Assembly: GCA_047974405.1 (NCBI GenBank)
Contig: JBKECI010000072.1
Location: forward strand, 1 to 64,000
DNA length: 64,000 bases
Direction: 5' to 3'
Source: UPXZ01 sp047974405
Lineage (GTDB): Bacteria; Bacteroidota; Bacteroidia; Bacteroidales; Paludibacteraceae
Shown here: in pieces, positions 42,910-52,308 of the stretch
Numbering within the stretch: position 1 is the first letter of the stretch
Layout: each line of letters begins with the position of its first letter
Notes under the pieces: model-generated
Seen by the model: the letters and a program-made list of their open reading frames with translations, nothing else
Told to the model about the DNA's origin: nothing
Databases searched by the model: none
Made by a program: the position numbers and the translations under genes

Positions 42910-45549
42910 TTATAGCGTTGTTTTTTTTCCTGCCACAATGTAAGTTCCTTTCATCAACCCTGCAAGGGTGTTGATGCCTTTGGATATTTGTATATGTTTT
43001 ATCAATGCTCCATTAATGGAGAAGATAGGGAGGATTGTTTCTCTGTTTGATTCTATTACAATGTCGTGGTTTGATTTATAAACTTTTATCCCGTTATATA
43101 ATTCGTACAAATAATTTATTGCGGTGCTGGCTTCGATTATGCGCTCCAGCCCGTCCACCTTGTAATAACCTCCGTTGGTAAAATTCAAGTCTTGAGTTTG
43201 AGGACTTCCGTTGTTGTTGAAAATAATCTTTGTAGGCATATTTCCGGTGGGGAGTACGCCATAATCCCAGCGCCATATTTTATTTCCGTTCGCAGTTGTC
43301 CCCATGAGTTCGGCTGCCGCTCCGGGCCAGTTTCCTCCCGTGAAGTTGGTGGTGCTATTCCAGCACCATACCTTTACACTGTTGTATCCGCTTGCCGGTG
43401 CTTCGAAAAATACGGTCATATTATCGCTACTGTAAGACGGATTGTATATATTGCCTGGCTCAACGGGAGGCGTGGTGGCATCTTCGAGGATTTCTTGGTT
43501 GCCATCGTAAGTCAATTCGGTAACGGTAACCGGAGATGAGGTGTACAGATATTTTCCGTCATTCCCTACTTTGCCCGGCGCCGGCGTTTTTGAGGTACTC
43601 AGCACATAAATTCTCATATTTGCAACTCCGGAGCAGTCGGCGTTGAGCGTACTGTTGCTTACGGTTATGGTGTTTCCTGTAACGGCGTCTGTGTATGTGC
43701 CGTTTTCGATATCAGAAAAGGTGGCACCTCCTCCGATAGTAACAAGTACGTAACTATCCGTACTTGAATCGGTGTATCTTCTTTTAAAAGCCATGTCGCC
43801 GTTGCAGCCCGCAGTGCTGTATTGCCCCTTGCGCAATGCCGGAATTGCCATGCGTATTTTGTTCAACCGCTGGATATGCAACGAGAGTGGGTGTGAAAGC
43901 GTAGCAGCAATATTTCCGCTTGCATTGGTATAGTCCGCAAAATCATTGACCTTGATGTTACCTGTGATATATCCTCCGAAATATGCCCTTCCGCTTTCGC
44001 GTAGTGGCATGTTTGGACCTTTATCTATAATACACCCTTTTTTAAATTCGATTTCGCTTCCGTAGTAAATACAGGGAATACCCCTAAAAGTAAACATAAG
44101 AGCTAGATTTTTTGCCCACGTTTCTTGTGATTTTGCAAATCGCTGACTTTCCGGGGCTCCGTCAGGCGCATAATCGTGAGAGTCAACATAAGTTACGTTG
44201 AAAGTTGCGTCGTTGTACAATTTATCGTCAAAACGGACTCCATAAGCGCTACCGGTGTTTTCAAAATTCCAGTGCATAGGGAAATCTATTACGTGCATTT
44301 TTGAAGATAGCGAGTAATCGGGAGTATGATAATTATTGCCATCAAGAAACGCGTTGTTGGAATTGTGAGAAGATCGCCATGAGGATTCGTCCAAGTCGTC
44401 GTTGTAGTTCTGAATGCAGGATTTTTGGTTGGTTGTTGTTGTAAAACCTTCGGTGCCGGTCATACAAACCAATGATGTCCACTCCGATTGGTCGTTGCTC
44501 CACGCGTAGTTTTTTGTGTCTGCCCAAGTGTAGTAGGGGGTGGACATAGGAGGAGTGTTTCGGTAAATGACGTTTCGATCGCGGGTACAAACTTCGCCGA
44601 ACATAAAAAAGTTGGATTTGCCGGCGCTGTTTGCTGCCTGTAAAAATGCCGGATTAAAAACTTTGTTGAAGACCAAACGGTTTATGTGACGTTCGGTATC
44701 TACCCTGAATCCATCAACGCCCATATTGATAAATTGGGTGTAGCATTGAATCAGGTAATTGTAAACCAGTGGATTTTCGGTGTTTAAATCAACACAATCG
44801 CCCGCTATCTGTGCCCATTGGCAGGTGATGTCGTCCCAATTGAAGTTCCCGTAGTGGTGCCACAAATTTTTGTTGTCATGATTGACTCCATCGGTGTTTT
44901 TCATTAGAGCCAAGCGTGTCGAATATTGCTGTCCGCTTGGTAAGGAGAGGTAATTGTCGGGTAACAACCCTCCATCCTTTTGGGTGTATGGTGCCATACA
45001 GGCTTCCAATTGGCTCTGGTCTGCGGCATAATTTCGGATAAATTCTTTGCACAGATAATTTTCACCAAAATTTCCTGTATGGTTCAGCACAATGTCGAGT
45101 ATAATTTTCATCCCTTTGGCATGTACGGCATCTACCAGTGTTTTGAAACTTACGTCTTGTGATTCGTATCTGCTGTCCACTTTAGAAAAATCGAGCGTAT
45201 GATAACCGTGGTAATCGTATCCGGAGGCGTTTTGTACTATCGGGGTAATCCATACCGCCGTAAAACCGAGTGCCTTGATATAGTCTAATTTTTCGATTAA
45301 TCCTTTAAAATCGCCCCTCCAAGCAGGGTCGGAGCCAGTGGCGGTTTCGTTGTATTGCTTGCCGTCCCAGCATTGCACGTCGTTGGTTTTATCTCCATTG
45401 TAAAATCGGGTAGTCATCACAAAGTAGATGGACTCATCTCTAAAATCGGTTCTGTTGCCTACAAACGAACCGGCTGATATGTTCAAACTATTTAATATAA
45501 ATAAAAAAATAAGGAGGAGCTTGATAGGTGTTTCTTGAGTACTTTTCAT
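42910..45549 (-). CDS. Secreted alpha-amylase (GH13) with CBM26-type starch-binding module and C-terminal sorting-like domain
   Basis: 879 residues. Signal peptide (LLLIFLFILNSLNISAG), GH13 barrel with region I DIVLNHTG (Asp 152, Asn-His 156-157), region II GFRVDTERH (nucleophile Asp 284), region III FMFGEV (Glu 319) and region IV YVDSHD (His-Asp 458-459), all present. After the beta domain (RKGQYSTAGCNGDMAFKR) comes a starch-binding module of the CBM26 type (MTVFFEAPASGYNSVKVWCW, WPGAAAELMG, about 690-775). It ends with a beta-sandwich tail (YNGIKVYKSNHDIVIES..) resembling a T9SS sorting domain but without a strong final KMIKK-like motif. Hydrolyses starch. Single gene with terminator at 42838-42882. 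Confidence 0.9.
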   Translation of the reverse strand: MKSTQETPIKLLLIFLFILNSLNISAGSFVGNRTDFRDESIYFVMTTRFYNGDKTNDVQCWDGKQYNETATGSDPAWRGDFKGLIEKLDYIKALGFTAVWITPIVQNASGYDYHGYHTLDFSKVDSRYESQDVSFKTLVDAVHAKGMKIILDIVLNHTGNFGENYLCKEFIRNYAADQSQLEACMAPYTQKDGGLLPDNYLSLPSGQQYSTRLALMKNTDGVNHDNKNLWHHYGNFNWDDITCQWAQIAGDCVDLNTENPLVYNYLIQCYTQFINMGVDGFRVDTERHINRLVFNKVFNPAFLQAANSAGKSNFFMFGEVCTRDRNVIYRNTPPMSTPYYTWADTKNYAWSNDQSEWTSLVCMTGTEGFTTTTNQKSCIQNYNDDLDESSWRSSHNSNNAFLDGNNYHTPDYSLSSKMHVIDFPMHWNFENTGSAYGVRFDDKLYNDATFNVTYVDSHDYAPDGAPESQRFAKSQETWAKNLALMFTFRGIPCIYYGSEIEFKKGCIIDKGPNMPLRESGRAYFGGYITGNIKVNDFADYTNASGNIAATLSHPLSLHIQRLNKIRMAIPALRKGQYSTAGCNGDMAFKRRYTDSSTDSYVLVTIGGGATFSDIENGTYTDAVTGNTITVSNSTLNADCSGVANMRIYVLSTSKTPAPGKVGNDGKYLYTSSPVTVTELTYDGNQEILEDATTPPVEPGNIYNPSYSSDNMTVFFEAPASGYNSVKVWCWNSTTNFTGGNWPGAAAELMGTTANGNKIWRWDYGVLPTGNMPTKIIFNNNGSPQTQDLNFTNGGYYKVDGLERIIEASTAINYLYELYNGIKVYKSNHDIVIESNRETILPIFSINGALIKHIQISKGINTLAGLMKGTYIVAGKKTTL

Positions 45550-45593
45550 AAATATCGGTTAATTAAATTGTAAAATTGTAATGTGTGTTGTTG

Positions 45594-45601
45594 CAAAATT
45601 A
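45594..45601 (-). promoter_or_regulatory. -7 box of the amylase gene (TAATTTTG on the minus strand)
   Basis: Exact TAnnTTTG, leader about 40 bases to the start at 45549. No clear -33. Confidence 0.5.
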
Positions 45602-45732
45602 ATATGTAAATAATCTTTCGATCGATAATATGTGGCAATTTCAGTGATTAATAACACGCAATCGTTTGTTGGTTTTTACAAAAATGTGTGTTTTACATTG
45701 TTGTTGGTTGGGTACATTTTACTTTGTTTACA

Positions 45733-45763
45733 TTGTAAAAGTTGCATAAAAAGCTTATCTTTG
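45733..45763 (+). promoter_or_regulatory. Upstream promoter toward the MBL hydrolase
   Basis: TTG 45733-45735, 20-base spacer, TATCTTTG 45756-45763. It would give a leader of about 100 bases, or a separate short RNA. Confidence 0.45.
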
Positions 45764-45850
45764 TGGGGCAACATCACGTGTAAAGTAGATTTATTTTATT
45801 TCCATTATTATTTTAGTGTAACGAATGGCGGTTATTTTTGGAAAATCATA

Positions 45851-45858
45851 TATTTTTG
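45851..45858 (+). promoter_or_regulatory. Near -7 box of the MBL hydrolase (TATTTTTG)
   Basis: Exact TAnnTTTG 16 bases before ATG 45874; it rules out the earlier in-frame start at 45838. Confidence 0.45.
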
Positions 45859-45873
45859 TACAAAATAAATAAG

Positions 45874-46680
45874 ATGGATAGGTTGAGATTTCGAAGTTTG
45901 GCAAGCGGGAGTAGTGGAAATTGCTATTTTATAGGGAATGCCTCGTATGGAATATTGATAGACGCAGGAGTAGGCATAAGGCGTATAAAACACTTTCTAC
46001 GCACTATGGGACTCGATTTTAGGGATATATGGGGCGTGTTTGTAACGCATGATCATACCGACCATATCAAAGCTGTGGGAGTACTTGGGGAGAAACACAA
46101 CATACCTGTTTACGCCACGCAAAAAATTCATAATGGGATAAACCGCAACTACAGAGTAACTCAGAAACTGGGAAATTCCCGCCGTTTCGTTGCTGTTGGC
46201 GAAATTGTAACTATCGGAGATATCACAGTAAAATCGTTTTCGGTATCGCATGACGCCTCCGAGAGTGTTGGGTTTCAAATAGGTTACAAAGAAAAAACTT
46301 TTGTTGTAGCTACCGATTTGGGTTACATACCAGATGATGTTACCCCCTATCTGATGTCTGCCGATTATCTTGTTTTGGAAACCAACTACGATGACGATAT
46401 GTTGGCAAACGGCACCTATCCTCATTACCTAAAAGAGCGCATAAAGAGAGATACGGGACATTTGAGCAATCGGCAAGCCGCCGAATTTTTAAGTACCCAT
46501 TTTACGAAAAAATGGAAATATATATTTTTATGTCATTTGAGTAAAGATAATAATTTGCCCGAGATAGCGTATAATACTATAACAAGACATTGGACGGATA
46601 ATTTGCCCGAAACAGAAGAAAAACCCATACTCGTACCGTTGGAGCGTACAACTCCTTCGCAACTATATGTTTTTGATTAA
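45874..46680 (+). CDS. MBL-fold metallo-hydrolase (YycJ-like)
   Basis: 268 residues from ATG 45874 (MDRLRFRSLASGSSGNCYF). MBL motif THDHTDHIKA (about 57-66), further His/Asp ligands in SVSHDASESVGF, ATDLGYIP and CHLSKDNN. The SLASGSSGNCYFIG start is typical of the YycJ/WalJ family, single-domain hydrolases associated with cell-wall control or DNA-end handling. The exact substrate is not known. Followed at 46 bases by a glycosyltransferase gene. Confidence 0.88.
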   Translation: MDRLRFRSLASGSSGNCYFIGNASYGILIDAGVGIRRIKHFLRTMGLDFRDIWGVFVTHDHTDHIKAVGVLGEKHNIPVYATQKIHNGINRNYRVTQKLGNSRRFVAVGEIVTIGDITVKSFSVSHDASESVGFQIGYKEKTFVVATDLGYIPDDVTPYLMSADYLVLETNYDDDMLANGTYPHYLKERIKRDTGHLSNRQAAEFLSTHFTKKWKYIFLCHLSKDNNLPEIAYNTITRHWTDNLPETEEKPILVPLERTTPSQLYVFD

Positions 46681-46725
46681 CATAAATTACGCTCCTACAT
46701 TATATAAAACATAAAACAAACCGTT

Positions 46726-47478
46726 ATGACATCAAGACTTGTCATTATTCCCACCTACAACGAAAAAGAAAATATCGAAAACATCATTCGGGCAGTTTTT
46801 GGATTGGAAGACAAATTCCATATTCTGGTTATAGAAGATGGCTCGCCAGACGGAACTGCAGATATTGTAAAACGGTTGCAAAAAGAGTTTTCCGAACAAT
46901 TGTATATGATTGAACGTAAAGGAAAACTCGGATTAGGCACGGCATATATTACCGGTTTCAAATGGGGATTGGAAAAAGGGTATGCTTACATTTTCGAAAT
47001 GGATGCTGACTTTTCGCATAATCCGAACGATTTGATAAAACTCTACAACGCCTGTGCCGGTGGAGGAGCCGACGTGGCTATCGGTTCCCGCTATGTGAGC
47101 GGTGTAAATGTGGTCAATTGGCCTATCGGCAGGGTTTTAATGTCGTATTTCGCGTCCAAATATGTTCGTCTTGTTTTGGGTATGAAAATACACGATACCA
47201 CCGCCGGATTTAAATGCTATCGCAGAGAAGTGCTGGAAACCATTGAACTAGACAAAATTAAGTTTAAAGGATACGGTTTCCAAATAGAGATGAAATTTAC
47301 GGCTTACCAATGTGGTTTTAAACTTCAAGAAGTACCCATCATATTTATCAATAGAGAATTGGGTACATCCAAAATGAGCGGAGGAATTTTTGGAGAAGCA
47401 TTTTTGGGAGTTATTGATTTGAAATTGAGTAGTCTGTTTCGAAAATATCCACAAAAAAACAAGAGTAACAATAGATAA
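46726..47478 (+). CDS. Polyprenol monophosphomannose synthase-type glycosyltransferase (GT2, DPM1-like)
   Basis: 250 residues. GT-A fold: IIPTYNEKENIENII (about 7-21), VIEDGSPDGTADIV, the DxD region FEMDADFSHNPNDL (about 88-101), AIGSRYVSGVNVVNWPIGR and AGFKCYRREVLETI, matching dolichol-phosphate-mannose synthase-like enzymes that lack a C-terminal membrane domain. Transfers a sugar to polyprenyl phosphate for cell-surface glycans. Its stop is 45 bases before the pyrC ATG, so they are co-transcribed. Confidence 0.91.
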   Translation: MTSRLVIIPTYNEKENIENIIRAVFGLEDKFHILVIEDGSPDGTADIVKRLQKEFSEQLYMIERKGKLGLGTAYITGFKWGLEKGYAYIFEMDADFSHNPNDLIKLYNACAGGGADVAIGSRYVSGVNVVNWPIGRVLMSYFASKYVRLVLGMKIHDTTAGFKCYRREVLETIELDKIKFKGYGFQIEMKFTAYQCGFKLQEVPIIFINRELGTSKMSGGIFGEAFLGVIDLKLSSLFRKYPQKNKSNNR

Positions 47479-47523
47479 CCGTCTGTGTCGTATTATTTGG
47501 CAACCGATAATTGCAAACAAAGA

Positions 47524-48867
47524 ATGAAAACAATCATAAAAAACGCGACTATAATAAACGAAAGTCAGACTTTTAAAGGTTCGTTGATAATAAACGGTGA
47601 CAAAATTGAAAAAGTGATAAGAGCCGACAACGAATTGCCGACAGAAAACCATATCAAAATAATTGATGCCGAAGGGCTTTATCTTCTTCCCGGAGTGATA
47701 GACGACCAAGTGCATTTTCGGGAACCCGGACTGACACACAAAGGCGATATCTATTCCGAAAGCAAAGCTGCCGTGGCAGGAGGAATAACCTCCTATATGG
47801 AAATGCCCAATACAATACCTCAAACTACCACATTGGAGCTGCTGGAGCAAAAATACGATTTGGCTGCCTCCAAATCGTTAGCCAACTATTCATTTTACAT
47901 GGGAGCTACCAACGACAATATTGCGGAGATTATCAAAGTAAACAAAGAAAATGTATGCGGTGTTAAAGTATTTATGGGATCGTCCACCGGCAATATGTTG
48001 GTAAACGATACCGAAACGTTAAAAAATATTTTTGCGGAGTCGCCCGTACTCGTTGCCACACATTGCGAAGACGAAACAATCATACAAAAAAACATACGCT
48101 ACTTTCAACATATTTTTAACGATTGTATCAAAGTAGATTTTCATCCATTAATACGTTCAGCAGAGGCTTGCTATCAATCTTCATCGTTTGCAGTAGAGCT
48201 GGCGCACCGATACAACACTCGTCTGCACATACTTCATCTCTCCACCGAAAAAGAACTCTCCCTTTTGGACAACACCAAGCCAATAACGGAGAAAAACATA
48301 ACAGCAGAAGCTTGCGTACACCACTTATGGTTTACAGATGAAGATTATAAAATATACGGCAACCGGATAAAATGGAATCCTGCAATTAAAAAACCATCGG
48401 ACAGAGACGCGCTGATTGATGCCATAAACAAGAACTTGATAGATGTGGTTGCTACCGACCATGCTCCTCACAGTATTGAAGAAAAAACGGCAGACTGTTA
48501 CAAAGCGTCGTCCGGAGGACCGCTGGTACAGCACTCGCTCATCGCGATGTTGCAATTGGCAAAACAAAGAAAATTTACTATAGAAAAAGTGGTGGAGAAA
48601 ATGTGTCATACCCCTGCCGATTTGTTCAGAATAGACAAAAGAGGATATATCAGAGAGGGCTATTATGCCGATTTGGTATTGGTAAACCCGAATCGACCAT
48701 GGATAGTGGAAAAAGGGAATATCCTTTACAAATGCGGGTGGTCTCCCTTTGAGGGAATAACCTTTGATTCGATAATAGAGAAAACATTTGTCAATGGAAA
48801 ACTGGTTTTCGACAATGGCGCTTTTGACGAATGTTTTCGAGGTTCTCGATTAACGTTCATTGCTTAA
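47524..48867 (+). CDS. pyrC: Dihydroorotase
   Basis: 447 residues from ATG 47524 (MKTIIKNATIINESQTF); the GTG at 47485 is too far up and in a spacer. Zinc ligand motif DDQVHFREPGLTHKGD (about 60-75), the Lys of GVKVFMGSSTGN (about 147), HCEDE, LHILHLSTEKE (about 239) and ATDHAPHSIEE (about 311). Closes carbamoyl-aspartate to dihydroorotate in pyrimidine synthesis. The class I-type length is usual for Bacteroidota. Second gene after the glycosyltransferase. Confidence 0.94.
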   Translation: MKTIIKNATIINESQTFKGSLIINGDKIEKVIRADNELPTENHIKIIDAEGLYLLPGVIDDQVHFREPGLTHKGDIYSESKAAVAGGITSYMEMPNTIPQTTTLELLEQKYDLAASKSLANYSFYMGATNDNIAEIIKVNKENVCGVKVFMGSSTGNMLVNDTETLKNIFAESPVLVATHCEDETIIQKNIRYFQHIFNDCIKVDFHPLIRSAEACYQSSSFAVELAHRYNTRLHILHLSTEKELSLLDNTKPITEKNITAEACVHHLWFTDEDYKIYGNRIKWNPAIKKPSDRDALIDAINKNLIDVVATDHAPHSIEEKTADCYKASSGGPLVQHSLIAMLQLAKQRKFTIEKVVEKMCHTPADLFRIDKRGYIREGYYADLVLVNPNRPWIVEKGNILYKCGWSPFEGITFDSIIEKTFVNGKLVFDNGAFDECFRGSRLTFIA

Positions 48868-48918
48868 ATAAATACCCCACTATACAAAAAAAAGCAATAA
48901 TTATCCACATAGAAATAG

Positions 48919-48926
48919 TATCTTTG
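48919..48926 (+). promoter_or_regulatory. -7 box of the CNNM/CorC gene (TATCTTTG)
   Basis: Exact TAnnTTTG, about 75 bases before the start at 49000. Confidence 0.5.
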
Positions 48927-48999
48927 TCCTCAACTAAACATATTCTCCTGCCGATTGTTTTTTTAAAACATATCGGTCGAAAAGAATAAACCAATCAAC

Positions 49000-50280
49000 A
49001 TGTTTTTGGAAATAACCATTATTCTCGTCCTTATACTTCTCAACGGTTTTTTTTCACTTTCCGAAATCGCTCTGGTTTCCAGTAAAATAACGAGGCTGGA
49101 GCAATACAGGCAAACAGGAAGTAAAGGTGCCACCATTGCCATTCAACTTCTTCAAGATTCGGAAAGATTTCTCTCTGCCGTACAGGTAGGGATTACGCTG
49201 ATAAGCATCATTACCGGATTTTACGGAGGAACCAATATCGCTAAGCATTTTTCTCCTTTACTTGAAAAAGTTAGTTTCTTGTATCCTTATGCCGATGAAA
49301 TAGCTTTGGTGCTAACCATTTTTATCATCACATACATTTCTATCGTTTTTGGAGAGCTTGTACCCAAAACATTGGCTTTGAGCAACCCCGAAAAAGTTGC
49401 TGTAAAAATATCTCCTTCCATATCGTTGTTTAGCAAAATTTTTTATCCTTTTGTCAGGCTGCTATCAGGATCAACCGCTTTTGTTAATAAAATGCTTGGT
49501 ATCGAAAAGCAAACCGAACACCTTACCGAATCGGAACTGCGGCATATGATAAAACTGGCATCGCAGGAGGGAGTTATCGAAAAAGAGCAAAACGAGATTC
49601 ACGAAAAAGTATTCTACTTTTCGGACAAAAAAGCCAAACATCTGATGACACACCGCACCGAAGTTTACTGGATAGACTTGAACGATACGGAAGAGGTCAT
49701 CAGAAAAGAACTTACAGAATCGCCCCACAGCAAGGTGGTTTGTTGCCTTGAATCATTAGACAAAGTAGAAGGGATTGTTTTTCTTAAAGATTTTTACAAA
49801 GCATTGGCAGAACAAAAAACGTTTAAAGTCGAAGACCTGATTACCCCGGCAATCGTTATCCATGAAAATACGCTAGCTCCGAAAGTATTGGAGCAATTGA
49901 GACAAAGCAATTCACATTTCAGCATCGTAGTGGATGAGTACGGTGATGTTGAAGGCATCATAAGCCTGCATGATATTATGGAAAGTTTGGTCGGATACAT
50001 TTTGGACGAAGGTGAAGTAAACGAACCCGATTATTTGATTCGGGACGATAATTCTGTTCTGGTCAACGGAGACGCTCCCATTGAAGTCTTGACCGGTATT
50101 TTTGAAGATTTTGTAGTCGATTTTGAAGAAATAGATTATTCTACTGTTGCCGGTTTTGTGATTGAACTCTTTAGTGAGATCCCCTCATTGGGCGACAATA
50201 TCAAATATATGGACTACACTATTGAAATTATGGATATGGATGGAAACCGCATAGACAAAGTGCTTATATATAAAAAATAG
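49000..50280 (+). CDS. CNNM/CorC family transporter-associated protein (hemolysin C-like)
   Basis: 426 residues. Membrane CNNM (DUF21) domain with segments LEITIILVLILLNGFFSLSEIALV, SAVQVGITLISIITGFYGG and ALVLTIFIITYISIVFGELVPKTLAL (about 1-130), two CBS domains (HLMTHRTEVYWIDLNDTEEV, about 215; EDLITPAIVIHENTLAPKVLEQL, about 270) and a C-terminal CorC_HlyC domain (YLIRDDNSVLVNGDAPIEVL, from about 340). Family members are linked to magnesium/cobalt efflux; the old hemolysin label is not informative. Stand-alone gene. Confidence 0.9.
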   Translation: MFLEITIILVLILLNGFFSLSEIALVSSKITRLEQYRQTGSKGATIAIQLLQDSERFLSAVQVGITLISIITGFYGGTNIAKHFSPLLEKVSFLYPYADEIALVLTIFIITYISIVFGELVPKTLALSNPEKVAVKISPSISLFSKIFYPFVRLLSGSTAFVNKMLGIEKQTEHLTESELRHMIKLASQEGVIEKEQNEIHEKVFYFSDKKAKHLMTHRTEVYWIDLNDTEEVIRKELTESPHSKVVCCLESLDKVEGIVFLKDFYKALAEQKTFKVEDLITPAIVIHENTLAPKVLEQLRQSNSHFSIVVDEYGDVEGIISLHDIMESLVGYILDEGEVNEPDYLIRDDNSVLVNGDAPIEVLTGIFEDFVVDFEEIDYSTVAGFVIELFSEIPSLGDNIKYMDYTIEIMDMDGNRIDKVLIYKK

Positions 50281-50356
50281 CCGATAAACACACAAAATAA
50301 TTATTATCTTAATCGTCAAGGATTTCATCTGACAAATAAAAATAAATCTTAAGCAG

Positions 50357-51361
50357 ATGAGAATTAAATACTTTCTATCGGTCGTTTTTGCAATATATCT
50401 TTTGCAGTGCAAACATTCGGATACTCAATACATTCTAAACGAAGGAAAAATTTTTGGTACTTATTATCATATAAAATACAAAAATCCAAACGGTAAAAAT
50501 CTGAAAGCAACAATAGAACAAAAACTTCAAGAATTTAACGCCTCGCTCTCTACTTTCGAACCCAATTCTATCATTTCGCGTATTAACCAAAACGACCCTT
50601 CGGTAAATACCGACACCTATTTTGAAGATATGTACCGTATGGCTTATCAAGTGTCTGAAAAGACAGGAGGAGCTTTTGATATTACCGTAGCGCCATTAGT
50701 AAACGCATGGGGGTTTGGATACGGTAAACTTGAACACACCACATTACCCAACGTAGATACCATTTTGCCTTATATAGGATACAAAAAAATAAGTTTGACA
50801 AACCACAAACTGCTCAAAGAAAGCCCCAAAACGCTGTTGGACGCAAGCGCCATTGCCAAAGGGCAGGGGGTTGATGTGATTGCCCAACTGCTCGACAATA
50901 ATGGATGCATCAACTATATGGTTGAGATTGGAGGCGAAGTAAGATGTAAAGGGGTAAATCCTAATCGGGAAAAATGGCACATAGGTATAGATGCTCCCCA
51001 AGATGATCCTACAAATGAAAACAGGACATTAGAAACCATTGTGGCAATAAGCAATGTCGGAATGGCAACATCGGGAAACTACCGCCAATATTACTACAAA
51101 AACGGCAAAAAATACGCCCATACCATCAATCCACATACAGGAATGCCGGTACAGCATCACCTGTTAAGTGCCACCGTCATAGCTCCCACCTGTATGGAAG
51201 CAGATGCTTTTGCCACCGCATTTATGGTGCTGGGAACCGAACAGAGCATTGCCGTATGTAAATCTATTCCACAGTTAGACTGTTATCTAATATACGCCGA
51301 CAAAAATGGTCAAATAAAAACGAGATATACTTCGGGATTTGAACAATACTTTGTAAAATAA
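50357..51361 (+). CDS. apbE: FAD:protein FMN transferase
   Basis: 334 residues. Lipobox LLQC (MRIKYFLSVVFAIYLLQC, Cys 18), so a periplasmic lipoprotein. ApbE motifs: GKIFGTYYHIKY, FNASLSTFEPNSIISRIN, FDITVAPLVNAWGFG (about 102-116), LLDASAIAKGQGVDVIA and NPHTGMPVQHHLLSATVIAPTCMEADAFATAFM. Moves FMN from FAD onto Thr of membrane flavoproteins such as the Nqr and Rnf complexes. Gene stands alone, 76 bases after the CNNM gene. Confidence 0.93.
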   Translation: MRIKYFLSVVFAIYLLQCKHSDTQYILNEGKIFGTYYHIKYKNPNGKNLKATIEQKLQEFNASLSTFEPNSIISRINQNDPSVNTDTYFEDMYRMAYQVSEKTGGAFDITVAPLVNAWGFGYGKLEHTTLPNVDTILPYIGYKKISLTNHKLLKESPKTLLDASAIAKGQGVDVIAQLLDNNGCINYMVEIGGEVRCKGVNPNREKWHIGIDAPQDDPTNENRTLETIVAISNVGMATSGNYRQYYYKNGKKYAHTINPHTGMPVQHHLLSATVIAPTCMEADAFATAFMVLGTEQSIAVCKSIPQLDCYLIYADKNGQIKTRYTSGFEQYFVK

Positions 51362-51436
51362 TATAGTAAGTTTATCGTTATAATAACCAAATATTTAAAA
51401 GTTAAATCTGCGAAACTTAAAAATAGAAAATAAATT

Positions 51437-51466
51437 TTTGTATTCCCCGCAAAATCACTAATTTTG
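51437..51466 (+). promoter_or_regulatory. Promoter of bamD-rpoZ
   Basis: TTTG 51437-51440, 18-base spacer, TAATTTTG 51459-51466; start codon 18 bases further. Confidence 0.6.
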
Positions 51467-51483
51467 CACTTCGATTTTAAAAT

Positions 51484-52293
51484 ATGAAAAAAATTTCTTT
51501 TATTGTAATTCTCTTTACATTTGCTTTTGTCTCTTGTGGGGAGTATCAAAAAATTGTAAAAAGTACCGATAGCGAACTCAAATACGATAAGGCGGTGGAG
51601 TATTTTCAAGCTAAAAAATATGCCAAAGCCATTATATTGTTTGACGATGTTTCAACAGCATTTAGAGGAACAGACCGTTCCGAACTAATATTAAACTATC
51701 TGGCAAAAGCCTATTTGGAGCAAAAAGATTACTATTCGGCATCAGATTATTACCAAACATATGTAAAATCATATCCGAAAGGACGGTTTATTCAAGAAGC
51801 GAAATATATGGTAGGATACTGCTACTACAAAGATTCGCCCGATACACGGCTCGCTCAAGATGCAACCCATAAAGCTGTAAACGCACTGCAAAATTTTTTG
51901 GACGAATTTCCCGATAGCGAAAGAGCCAAAGACGCCCTCAAACTGATGGACGAACTTAACAATAAACTGGCAAAGAAATATTATCTCAATGCCAAACTTT
52001 ATTATAACTTAGGAACGTATATGGGCAACAACTACTATGCTGCTGCCATTACCGCCGAAAACGGACTGAAAAAATATCCAGCCAATTCGTATCGGGAAGA
52101 GTTTATGATTTTGATTCTGCAATCGAAATATCAAGAAGCCTCTATTAGTTTGGACGAAAAAAAGCAAGACCGTTTTCAATCGGTAGTAGATGAGTATTAT
52201 AACTACACGAATGAATTTCCCGAAGGAAAATACATAAAAGACGCAAACAAAATATTTCAAGCGGCAAAAAAAGAAGTAGATAAAAGTAATTAA
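51484..52293 (+). CDS. bamD: Outer membrane protein assembly factor BamD
   Basis: 269 residues. Lipobox VSC (MKKISFIVILFTFAFVSC, Cys 18), then TPR helices: YDKAVEYFQAKKYAKAIILFDDV, YYSASDYYQTYVKSYPKGRFIQEAKYMVGYCYYKDSPD and ALQNFLDEFPDSERAKDALKLMDEL. The BamD repeat spacing, lipidation and position ahead of rpoZ and coaBC are standard for Bacteroidota. Binds BamA on the periplasmic side and helps insert barrels. 15 bases before rpoZ. Confidence 0.93.
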   Translation: MKKISFIVILFTFAFVSCGEYQKIVKSTDSELKYDKAVEYFQAKKYAKAIILFDDVSTAFRGTDRSELILNYLAKAYLEQKDYYSASDYYQTYVKSYPKGRFIQEAKYMVGYCYYKDSPDTRLAQDATHKAVNALQNFLDEFPDSERAKDALKLMDELNNKLAKKYYLNAKLYYNLGTYMGNNYYAAAITAENGLKKYPANSYREEFMILILQSKYQEASISLDEKKQDRFQSVVDEYYNYTNEFPEGKYIKDANKIFQAAKKEVDKSN

Positions 52294-52308
52294 AATTTAA
52301 TTCGAAAT

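Larger units (their letters stand above)
45550..45850. other. Divergent regulatory region, amylase / MBL hydrolase
   Basis: No gene supported; a plus-strand frame here is crossed by promoters. It contains the minus-strand amylase -7 box (45594-45601), a plus promoter (45733-45763) and a 13-base inverted repeat TTTACATTGTAAA at 45727-45739 that overlaps its -33. A matching half TTTACATTGT lies at 45692-45701. Confidence 0.4.

Noticed and set aside
45775..45780. CACGTG core as a possible parS site
   Set aside because: Only the six-base core matches; the flanks do not fit the 16-base ParB site.
45632..45868. Plus-strand frame of 78 codons before the MBL hydrolase
   Set aside because: Contains both candidate promoters and an operator-like repeat; Phe/Tyr/Cys-rich content fits AT-rich noise.
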